Source of the DNA: Peribacillus butanolivorans
GTDB taxonomy: Bacteria > Bacillota > Bacilli > Bacillales > DSM-1321
NCBI RefSeq assembly: GCF_001273755.1
Contig: NZ_LGYA01000001.1
Location: forward strand, 124,001-188,000
DNA length: 64,000 bases
Reading direction: 5' to 3'
The translations under genes and the position numbers were made by a program. Each line of letters begins with the position of its first letter. The first letter of the stretch is position 1. The notes beneath the pieces are model-generated. The model was not told the origin of the DNA and searched no databases. It saw only the letters and a program-made list of their open reading frames with translations. Positions 44,927 to 51,903 of this stretch are shown here, piece after piece.

Positions 44927-44977
44927 CAAATGGTACTATAGAGTATATGAAAAGTTTTTTTATTAAAGGAGAACGAT

Positions 44978-46114
44978 ATGAGCGAATTACCAGCATTAGT
45001 GAACGATAGAAAGCTATTTATCCAGGAGGCCTGGAAAAAATCTGGCTTCGGCCAACTTACTCCGATTCAAACGAAAGCGATTCCTGTAATTGTAGAAGGA
45101 AAAGACATCATGGCTGAATCACCTACGGGAACAGGAAAGACACTTGCTTATTTACTGCCATTGCTTGAAAAAATAGATCCTGATAAAAAATCTCCCCAAG
45201 CTTTAATTTTGGCGTCATCACGTGAATTGGTCATGCAGATTAATGAAGAAATCCGGATTTGGTCAGAAGGAAGCGGTATTTCAGGTGCAGCATTCATCGG
45301 TGGAGCGAATGTAAAACGTCAGTTGGACAAACTGAAGAAGCATCCACAGGTCATTGCTGGAACACCAGGACGGATTTATGAATTGATTGCCCAAAAGAAA
45401 TTGAAGATGCACGAAGTAAAAACAATTGTCCTCGATGAAGGTGACCAATTAATTATTCCCGAGCATATGGGAACGATTAATAATATTATCAAAACTACGC
45501 TTAAAGACCGCCAAATCATGGTGTTTTCTGCAACTCTACCAGAGGAAACGGAAAAAGTGGCTCGTGGATTCATGAACGAACCAGAAATGATCAAGGTCGA
45601 TAAGCATGAAAAAATGGAGTCAAAAGTAGACCATCTTTACTTTGTTGTTGAGAGACGGGAAAAGTCCAAGATTCTTGAGAAAATCACGAGGCTGAAAGAT
45701 GTGAAAGCTCTTGCCTTTTTAAACGATATCGCAGAGCTGAGCGTCTTACATGAAAAGTTGAGTTATAAAGGCGTTGAAATGGGTGTCCTTCACGGTGAAT
45801 CTAATAAAGTAGACCGTGAGAAAGCGCTGCGCAAGCTTCGTTCAGGTAAATCTCCGATGTTGATGGCAACAGATGTGGCGGCTCGCGGACTTGATATTAA
45901 AGGGCTGACAGCCGTCGTTCATATTGATATGGCTGAAAACATTGACCAATATATTCATCGATCCGGGAGAACAGGGCGTGCGGGTGCAAATGGCACGGTT
46001 ATCTCGATTGTAACGGAAAGAGAAGAGCGAGAATTGAAAAAAATGGCACGTGAACTTGAGATTCCGTTAACGAAAGTAACATTCTATGGTGGAAACATCG
46101 TAGTCGAAGAATAA
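44978..46114 (+). CDS. yfmL: DEAD-box RNA helicase YfmL
   Basis: A 378-residue ATP-dependent RNA helicase core without extensions. Motifs: Q motif (LTPIQTKAIP), I (SPTGTGKT), II as DEGD in VLDEGDQL, III (SAT), V (ATDVAARGLDI) and VI (HRSGRTGRAG). Motif II differs from the usual DEAD. The size matches B. subtilis YfmL (376), involved in 50S ribosome assembly. ATG 44978 follows AAAGGAG, 50 bases after the kinase gene, possibly in one transcript. Confidence 0.9.
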   Translation: MSELPALVNDRKLFIQEAWKKSGFGQLTPIQTKAIPVIVEGKDIMAESPTGTGKTLAYLLPLLEKIDPDKKSPQALILASSRELVMQINEEIRIWSEGSGISGAAFIGGANVKRQLDKLKKHPQVIAGTPGRIYELIAQKKLKMHEVKTIVLDEGDQLIIPEHMGTINNIIKTTLKDRQIMVFSATLPEETEKVARGFMNEPEMIKVDKHEKMESKVDHLYFVVERREKSKILEKITRLKDVKALAFLNDIAELSVLHEKLSYKGVEMGVLHGESNKVDREKALRKLRSGKSPMLMATDVAARGLDIKGLTAVVHIDMAENIDQYIHRSGRTGRAGANGTVISIVTEREERELKKMARELEIPLTKVTFYGGNIVVEE

Positions 46115-46123
46115 TTTTTGAAT

Positions 46124-46159
46124 GTAGAGATGGCCATGCAGGCTGTCTCTACTTTTTTT
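46124..46159 (+). terminator. Terminator of yfmL
   Basis: GTAGAGA pairs with TCTCTAC, extended by an inner GGCC/GGCT stretch, and seven T follow. Confidence 0.8.
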
Positions 46160-46179
46160 ATCAAGACTAGGCAGGTGTA

Positions 46180-46377
46180 TTAATACATACCCTCTAAACC
46201 AATCATTAACGTCATGAATAAAATATAACAAAGAACAGCTCCCAAAATCGTTTGGTTATGAATACTTTTACCTGCTTTTAGATTTTTCAAAAGTGAAACC
46301 AAATTAAGAAAACACATAGCACTTATTGATGGGATAACGAACAAGTGTATAAACAATAGCGTATCATCTCCACTCAT
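46180..46377 (-). CDS. Small two-helix membrane protein, hypothetical
   Basis: A 65-residue protein with two hydrophobic segments (about 8-27 and 46-63) joined by a basic loop with KNLKAGKS. A strong GGAGGGAA site precedes ATG 46377, so translation is likely. It belongs to no family I recognise. It lies behind the EamA permease gene on the same strand, 44 bases away from it on the far side, but is read first toward yfmL. Confidence 0.65.
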   Translation of the reverse strand: MSGDDTLLFIHLFVIPSISAMCFLNLVSLLKNLKAGKSIHNQTILGAVLCYILFMTLMIGLEGMY

Positions 46378-46421
46378 TTTCTTGTTCCCTCCTACAGTGA
46401 GAATTTTTTTTGAAGAACACT

Positions 46422-47303
46422 CTACATGGACTTTTCTATTGTTGCAACTTGATGGGATGTCCAGTTAACCAGAAAGATCCCTACGAAGATGAGTGAACCA
46501 CCTAACGCAACGTACCAGTGGACCGGTTCATCTAGCAAGATGAAACCAGATAAGACACCAAAAAAGGGAGCTAGAAATAGAAAGGCACTCGTTTTGGCGG
46601 AATCTCCTTTTTGTAGTAGGAAAAACCAAATTGAAAATTGTACGATAGAAGCCATAATGGCTAGCCATAATAAAATAAGCATGGATGCCGTTGTGATTAT
46701 GAAAAAGGGCTGTTCAAAAAGATAAGAGCCAATAAGCAGCAGTACCCCTCCGCAAAGCATTTGATAGGCTGACATGACCCAAGTGTCGATTGCGTGTCCC
46801 CAGTTTTTCATCAACAGGGTGGCGAGGGACCAGGAAATGGCTGACATCAATCCGAGAAGGGTTCCTGTTTTTAAATCAAGATGTGCCCCCATTGTGATAA
46901 AGACACCGATAAATCCTAGGAAAACCCCTGCCCATTGCTGTGGGGCGTATCTTGTTTTACAAAAGAGCGTTCCAAAAATGATAACTAATAAAGGATTCAT
47001 AAACGTCAAAATCGAAAGTTCCCCTGCTGAAATGGTTCTAAGGCCTACAAAGATGCAGCCCATGACACCAGCTGTCTGGAATAAACCGATGATAGCCAAT
47101 TTAGCCCAGTCTATGGTCTTGCTTGGATGAGGTCGTTTGATGAGTTTAACAATTATGGCCATGATCAAACCTGCAAGGATAAATCTTATGGCTGCAAGCA
47201 ACATGGGAGAAGTATAAGCTAATCCTATTTTTCCGATAGCGAATGACGAACCCATTAAAGCAGTCGTTAAAATGACAAGTAAACCAAAAATGACTTTGTT
47301 CAT
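46422..47303 (-). CDS. EamA/DMT family permease
   Basis: A 293-residue drug/metabolite transporter with ten helices in two EamA repeats (first ending near GVFITMG, second starting GTLLGLMSAISWSLATLLMKNWG). Members export amino acids or other metabolites; the substrate is unknown. ATG 47303 follows GGAGGGG. It is divergent from the methionine gamma-lyase gene, which could hint at export of sulfur metabolites, but this is only positional. Confidence 0.88.
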   Translation of the reverse strand: MNKVIFGLLVILTTALMGSSFAIGKIGLAYTSPMLLAAIRFILAGLIMAIIVKLIKRPHPSKTIDWAKLAIIGLFQTAGVMGCIFVGLRTISAGELSILTFMNPLLVIIFGTLFCKTRYAPQQWAGVFLGFIGVFITMGAHLDLKTGTLLGLMSAISWSLATLLMKNWGHAIDTWVMSAYQMLCGGVLLLIGSYLFEQPFFIITTASMLILLWLAIMASIVQFSIWFFLLQKGDSAKTSAFLFLAPFFGVLSGFILLDEPVHWYVALGGSLIFVGIFLVNWTSHQVATIEKSM

Positions 47304-47418
47304 CGTTTCCCCTCCAAAAATCCTTATCTATGAATAGTCAAAATTAGAAAATTGAATGATTGTAAAATTATAGCATATTGCTGAAGATAGGAGTTTAATA
47401 ATGAGTGGAAAACACAAA

Positions 47419-47432
47419 TGAAAACGCTTCCT
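47419..47432. promoter_or_regulatory. Weak cre-like site before the methionine gamma-lyase gene
   Basis: TGAAAACGCTTCCT matches 12 of 14 cre positions, about 55 bp before the start codon. Confidence 0.3.
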
Positions 47433-47486
47433 TTATATGGGATATTGACATATGATAGAAATAGACATTGGTGAGGAGGAGACGGT

Positions 47487-48662
47487 ATGGCAGAGAAATA
47501 TAAGCATATTGAAACGGCAGTAATTCATGAAGGATATGACTCGAAGGAGCATTTAGGAAGCTTAACAACACCACTGTTTCAAACCTCAACATTTACTTTC
47601 GAAACGGCTGAGCAAGGAGAAAGACGTTTTGCCGGTTTAGAAGATGGATATATTTATTCGCGTCTTGGAAATCCAACGGTACAGGTGCTTGAAGACAAGA
47701 TTGCGGCATTGGAGGGCGGGGAAGCAGGGCTTGCTTTCAGCTCAGGTATGGCTGCGGTATCGGCTGTACTTTTTGCATTAACTAAAACAGATGACCACAT
47801 CTTGTGTTCACAAGGATTATATGGTTGTACGTTTGGCCTCCTTCAGTTGATGAAAAGTAAATATCGTATCAATCATGATTTTTGTGATATGGATACAGAG
47901 GAACAGTTAAGGAAGATGATCCGTCCAGAAACAGCCTGCATCTATGTGGAAACCCCTATTAATCCGACTATGAAAATGATTGATTTACAAATGGTCATGA
48001 AAGTCGCGAAAGAATGCAATGTGCCGGTTGTAGTCGATAATACTTTTTCGACACCTTATTTACAGAAGCCCCTTGACTATGGCTGTGATGTCGTCCTTCA
48101 TAGTGCGACGAAGTATCTTTGTGGACATGGAGACGTCGTTGCAGGTCTTGTAGTTGGAAAGAAAGAGTTTATCAATCAGGTAGCGGTAACGACTCAGAAA
48201 GATATCGGAGGAATTATTTCGCCGTTTGATGCGTGGCTACTACTGCGGGGGTTAAAGACTTTACCGGTTAGGATGGACCGGCACTCTGCCAATGCGTGGG
48301 AAATCTTTCGGGAGCTGAAACAGCACCCCCAGGTGAAGAATGTATATTATCCAGGGGATACTAGTTCTCCGGCCCATTATATAATGGAAAAACAGATGAA
48401 ACATGGTGGGGGCCTTATCTCCTTTGAATTGCAAGGTACGAAGCAGGATGCCCAGAAATTCCTGAATAACTTGAGACTTATCAAAATAGCTGTCAGCCTA
48501 GGAGATGCCGAAACATTGATTCAGCATCCAGCTACCATGACTCACTCGGCAGTTCCTGAAGAATCCAGACATCAAATGGGGATCAGCGACCAGCTTATCC
48601 GCCTCTCAGTAGGCCTCGAAGCTTGGCAGGACATCTGGCACGATCTTCAGCAAGCCTTTTAG
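47487..48662 (+). CDS. megL: Methionine gamma-lyase (PLP-dependent)
   Basis: A 391-residue Cys/Met-metabolism PLP enzyme. The PLP lysine lies in LHSATKYLCGHGDVVAG, and YSRLGNPTVQVLE and ETPINPTM are family motifs. The cysteine in LYGCTFGLL corresponds to Cys116 of methionine gamma-lyases, which favours that activity (methionine to methanethiol, ammonia and 2-oxobutyrate) over cystathionine lyases. ATG 47487 follows GAGGAGG. It is divergent from the EamA permease. Confidence 0.85.
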   Translation: MAEKYKHIETAVIHEGYDSKEHLGSLTTPLFQTSTFTFETAEQGERRFAGLEDGYIYSRLGNPTVQVLEDKIAALEGGEAGLAFSSGMAAVSAVLFALTKTDDHILCSQGLYGCTFGLLQLMKSKYRINHDFCDMDTEEQLRKMIRPETACIYVETPINPTMKMIDLQMVMKVAKECNVPVVVDNTFSTPYLQKPLDYGCDVVLHSATKYLCGHGDVVAGLVVGKKEFINQVAVTTQKDIGGIISPFDAWLLLRGLKTLPVRMDRHSANAWEIFRELKQHPQVKNVYYPGDTSSPAHYIMEKQMKHGGGLISFELQGTKQDAQKFLNNLRLIKIAVSLGDAETLIQHPATMTHSAVPEESRHQMGISDQLIRLSVGLEAWQDIWHDLQQAF

Positions 48663-49010
48663 CTGGGGTCAGACCCCATTTCCCGGATTATTTCCCGGTT
48701 TTTTTGATGAAAATGGTGAAAGATAAGGATTAGAACAGCCAGGATGTAGGATAAAGGGGTGATTGTCGGGTAGAGAGTGCTGTTCCGTACACCAATGCCG
48801 ATGAACGCCCAGAAGAAGACAAGCGGATAGCACCAATCCCGGATTTTAACTGCGAAGACAAAGGCCAGGATTGTTGCTGCAATCATCATGACAATCGTCC
48901 CGGTTACATTAGATATCTCAAATCCTTTCCAGCTACTATAGGTGAGATAGTAAGAAATGTCAGCGATGGCTGCGACGCTTACCCAGCCTAATTAAATGGA
49001 AAAAGGGCAT
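48659..49010 (-). pseudogene. TspO/MBR-like membrane protein remnant
   Basis: Minus-strand translation gives PFSI, a TAA stop, then LGWVSVAAIADISYYL and, in the same frame, several hydrophobic helices ending HHFHQKNREIIREMG. This is the C-terminal half of a multi-helix protein of the tryptophan-rich sensory/TspO-related type (the PFSIYLGW motif has its tyrosine codon turned to a stop). The N-terminal half is missing. Its end overlaps the megL stop. Confidence 0.55.
48665..48677. repeat. GGGGTC-A-GACCCC palindrome
   Basis: A perfect 6-1-6 dyad three bases after the megL stop codon and within the end of the TspO-like relic. It may help end transcription; the T run at 48699 is 20 bases away. 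Confidence 0.4.
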
Positions 49011-49208
49011 AGGTCGAAAGAGGCATGCTCCACTTCATTAATGTTTGTTTAAATGATAATTAAGTTAATCAAAAGCGCAATAATAATGAACACTAATTTT
49101 ACTTATTTAACCATTTTGAGCACATAGGAGGTCTATAAGAAAAATATGTACATTTTTTCTTATACATAGTAAGTTCTTGTTACTAATGATTCATTTAAGA
49201 TTAGAAAT

Positions 49209-49237
49209 TTTACATCTTTACTTTAAGGTGATAAAAT
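49209..49237 (+). promoter_or_regulatory. Sigma-A promoter of the riboflavin operon
   Basis: TTTACA at 49209 and TAAAAT at 49232 with a 17-base spacer; the riboswitch begins 24 bases after the -10 box. Confidence 0.6.
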
Positions 49238-49260
49238 ATTCAGAGATTCATAATAATTTA

Positions 49261-49385
49261 GTCCTTCGGGGTCGGGTGAAAATCCCAACCGGCGGTGATG
49301 AAGAAATTCTAAGCCCGCGAGCCTGATAAAGGCAGGATTTGGTGAGATTCCAAAGCCGACAGTATAGTCTGGATGGGAGAAGGAC
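49261..49385 (+). promoter_or_regulatory. FMN riboswitch (RFN element)
   Basis: The complete RFN consensus is visible: the closing stem GTCCTT/AAGGAC, the segments GGGTGAAAATCCCAACCGGCGGTGAT-like, AGCCCGCGAGC, GGTGAGATTCC and the end AGCCGACAGTATAGTCTGGATGGGAGAAGGA-type region. FMN binding in this class favours the downstream terminator and shuts off riboflavin synthesis genes. Confidence 0.96.
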
Positions 49386-49410
49386 GTGTGGAACCCAAGT
49401 GTATACGTGC

Positions 49411-49446
49411 GCCTAATTTTTCAAAAATGAAAATTTTAGGCTTTTT
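49411..49446 (+). terminator. Riboswitch terminator
   Basis: GCCTAA pairs with TTAGGC with an AT-rich inner stem, followed by TTTTT, 25 bases after the aptamer. Confidence 0.8.
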
Positions 49447-49480
49447 AGGTATACAATTTTTCACTCATTTCTCCTGCTAA

Positions 49481-49508
49481 CTCCTTAGGTCAATCTAAGG
49501 GGTTTTTT
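49481..49508 (+). terminator. Second leader terminator before ribE
   Basis: CTCCTTAG pairs with CTAAGGGG and six T follow. Two terminators in one riboswitch leader is unusual; one may take part in antitermination. Confidence 0.65.
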
Positions 49509-49532
49509 ATATTCTATAAAAGGGGGAAAAAC

Positions 49533-50171
49533 ATGTTTACGGGAATCATTGAGGATATCGGTACCGTCCATTCCTTGAAAAAAGGCAAAAGCAGCATGGA
49601 GTTGGCGATTCGTTCTGAGAAAATCCTCGAAGATGTACATCTGGGGGACAGTATTTCTGTCAACGGAGTTTGCTTAACGGTAACGTCTTTCACGCAAAGT
49701 CTGTTTACTGTCGACGTGATGCCAGAAACGGTCAAAGCTTCTTCAATCCGGACGTTAAAACTGGGATCACCTGTGAATCTGGAACGTGCCATGAGTGCAC
49801 AGGGCAGGTTTGGCGGCCATTTTGTTTCAGGCCATATTGATGGTACAGGAACGATAATAAAAAAAGAGCGAAAAGAAAATGCTGTGTATTATGTGATCAA
49901 ATTGGAAGAAGGACTCAGTACATTTTGCATCCCAAAAGGGTCAGTTGCCATTGATGGTACGAGCTTGACAATTTTCGGGATAGAGGGAAACCTGCTTACT
50001 GTATCTCTGATTCCCCTGACTCATCAAGACACAATATTGGGGCGGAAAGCAGCTGGCGATATTGTTAACATCGAAAATGACATGATAGGGAAATATATCA
50101 TACATCAAATAAAAAAAAGTGATTCAAAACCAGGACTGAATTTAGAGTTTTTGGCAGAACACGGATTTTAA
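49533..50171 (+). CDS. ribE: Riboflavin synthase alpha subunit
   Basis: A 212-residue enzyme that dismutates two lumazine molecules to riboflavin. The N-terminal MFTGIIEDIGTV and the two internal lumazine-binding repeats (SVNGVCLTV and AIDGTSLTIF) are diagnostic. ATG 49533 follows AAAAGGGGG. In B. subtilis ribD comes first in the operon, but here ribE is the first gene after the riboswitch. Confidence 0.96.
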   Translation: MFTGIIEDIGTVHSLKKGKSSMELAIRSEKILEDVHLGDSISVNGVCLTVTSFTQSLFTVDVMPETVKASSIRTLKLGSPVNLERAMSAQGRFGGHFVSGHIDGTGTIIKKERKENAVYYVIKLEEGLSTFCIPKGSVAIDGTSLTIFGIEGNLLTVSLIPLTHQDTILGRKAAGDIVNIENDMIGKYIIHQIKKSDSKPGLNLEFLAEHGF

Positions 50172-50190
50172 TTAAAGGGCGGTGTAAAAG

Positions 50191-50838
50191 ATGTTCCATA
50201 CAATAGAAGAAGCGATCGAAGACTTAAAAGCTGGTAAAGTAGTAATCGTATCCGATGATGAAGACCGTGAAAATGAAGGTGATTTTGTTGTATTGGCAGA
50301 AAAAGCAACGCCTGAAGCGATTAATTTTATGGCGACCCATGGACGCGGTTTGATTTGTACAACCATTACCGAAGAACTGGCGGCAAAATTGAATTTGCAT
50401 CCTATGGTCGGTGAAAATACCGATCATCATGGAACTGCTTTTACAGTTAGTGTCGATCATAAAAGTACTTCTACAGGAATAAGTGCATTTGAAAGATCCT
50501 TGACCATTCTGGAGCTTCTTAAAGAAGATTCAGTTGCTGGGGACTTCCAACGGCCTGGTCACACTTTTCCGATTGTCGCTAAAGAAGGTGGCGTGTTAAT
50601 ACGGGCAGGGCATACGGAGGCATCCGTAGATTTGGCAAAGTTATGCGGGGCTGCTCCTGCAGGCGTTATTTGTGAAATCATGAATGAAGACGGGTCAATG
50701 GCACGAGTATCTGATCTAGAAATTATCGCCGAAAAATTCGATCTTAAATTCATTACGATTGCCGAGCTAACTCGTTATCTCCAACAAAGAAAAATATATG
50801 AGAAACAGGAACTTGAATTAAATATTCCGAATGCTTGA
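50191..50838 (+). CDS. ribB: 3,4-dihydroxy-2-butanone-4-phosphate synthase, RibB domain only
   Basis: A 215-residue enzyme that makes the four-carbon precursor of lumazine. Motifs: [34 protein letters not shown] and [12 protein letters not shown]. In Bacillus the gene is normally a RibBA fusion of about 400 residues. Here the protein ends with ELELNIPNA, which resembles the first residues of the GTP cyclohydrolase II domain, and the rest of that domain is absent. It therefore looks like a fusion that lost its second half. ATG 50191 follows AAGGGCGG. Confidence 0.93.
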   Translation: MFHTIEEAIEDLKAGKVVIVSDDEDRENEGDFVVLAEKATPEAINFMATHGRGLICTTITEELAAKLNLHPMVGENTDHHGTAFTVSVDHKSTSTGISAFERSLTILELLKEDSVAGDFQRPGHTFPIVAKEGGVLIRAGHTEASVDLAKLCGAAPAGVICEIMNEDGSMARVSDLEIIAEKFDLKFITIAELTRYLQQRKIYEKQELELNIPNA

Positions 50839-50910
50839 AGGATATAAGTGGTTGAAAAATAAAAATACGAAAAAAATTGACATTTGTTTTTAAATTAGGA
50901 GGATATGGAC

Positions 50911-51381
50911 ATGGGGAAAATTATTGAAGCACAATTAATCGGATCAGGGTTGAAAGTAGGCATCGTGGTAGGAAGATTTAATGAGTTTATTACAAGCAAG
51001 CTTTTAGGCGGTGCATTGGATGGCCTTAAGCGTCATGGTGTTGATGAGAATGATGTTGACATAGCGTGGGTACCAGGGGCTTTTGAACTTCCACTAATTG
51101 CGAAAAAACTAGTGAACACAGGCAAATATGATGCAGTTATCGGCCTTGGAACAGTAATTAGGGGGTCTACTTCTCATTATGATTATGTGTGTAATGAAGC
51201 AGCTAAAGGCATGGCAGCAGTTTCTCTGGACACAGGTGTACCTGTTATCTTCGGTTTGTTGACTACTGAAAATATCGAGCAGGCTATTGAACGTGCAGGA
51301 ACAAAATCAGGCAACAAAGGCTATGAAGCAGCCGTTAGTGCTATTGAAATGGCGAACCTTGGAAAATTGATTGAACAGTAA
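50911..51381 (+). CDS. ribH: 6,7-dimethyl-8-ribityllumazine synthase
   Basis: A 156-residue lumazine synthase that forms the icosahedral shell around riboflavin synthase in Bacillus. Motifs: [37 protein letters not shown] and [14 protein letters not shown] 50911 is eight bases after AGGAGG; ATG 50905 is only two bases away and is less likely. It is the last gene of the operon. Confidence 0.95.
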   Translation: MGKIIEAQLIGSGLKVGIVVGRFNEFITSKLLGGALDGLKRHGVDENDVDIAWVPGAFELPLIAKKLVNTGKYDAVIGLGTVIRGSTSHYDYVCNEAAKGMAAVSLDTGVPVIFGLLTTENIEQAIERAGTKSGNKGYEAAVSAIEMANLGKLIEQ

Positions 51382-51393
51382 ATGGTACACATT

Positions 51394-51434
51394 AAAAAAG
51401 CCGCAGAGAAGAAAATTCTTTTCTGCGGCTTTTT
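51394..51434 (+). terminator. Terminator of the rib operon
   Basis: AAAAAGCCGCAGA pairs with TCTGCGGCTTTTT. Confidence 0.92.
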
Positions 51435-51452
51435 AATGTAGTGAATGTACAA

Positions 51453-51690
51453 TTACCTGTCAGATTGAGCTAGCTTTTTCAACCCATTAAGCAGTTCTTC
51501 AAAGTTCGGGAAATTTCTTGCTATTTTATTGATGAGATTATCCTGTTCATTGAAGCTTGCCGCCACTTCTTCAATGAAGAAGCGTGTTCACCTGCTCTAG
51601 CAGCTTCAATTGAGGCATTCAGGGAAAATAAATTCGTTTGTTTTATATGTCTTCAATATTTGCTAAAACCGCTTGGATGTCTTAACAAGA
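51453..51690 (-). pseudogene. Methyl-accepting chemotaxis protein remnant
   Basis: The minus strand encodes QTNLFSLNASIEAARAGE at 51640-51587, the hairpin tip of chemoreceptor signalling domains. After a frameshift a C-terminal tail follows (EEVAASFNEQDN to KKLAQSDR and a stop at 51453). The sensing and membrane parts are missing. Confidence 0.75.
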
Positions 51691-51903
51691 GGAATAAAAG
51701 CACTTTGTTCCAATTTGTTCTTTTTCTTTCAAATATGCTTCTTCAAGATCGGAATATAATTAACATTATCTACCTCACAAATATAAACAAATACTTTAAA
51801 CTTCTCATTCCTTATATCATTCAGAAAACTACCAAAGTATATCTAAACCATTAATATCGATACTTGCATTGGCAACAGAAGATGAACATACATTCACAAC
51901 ATA

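Noticed and set aside
47304-47486. S-box or T-box leader before the methionine gamma-lyase gene
   Set aside because: The 180-bp region lacks the conserved T-box sequence and shows no SAM-riboswitch stems or terminator.
51660-51854. Plus-strand open frame of 64 codons
   Set aside because: No ribosome site, AT-rich composition, and it overlaps the chemoreceptor relic on the other strand.
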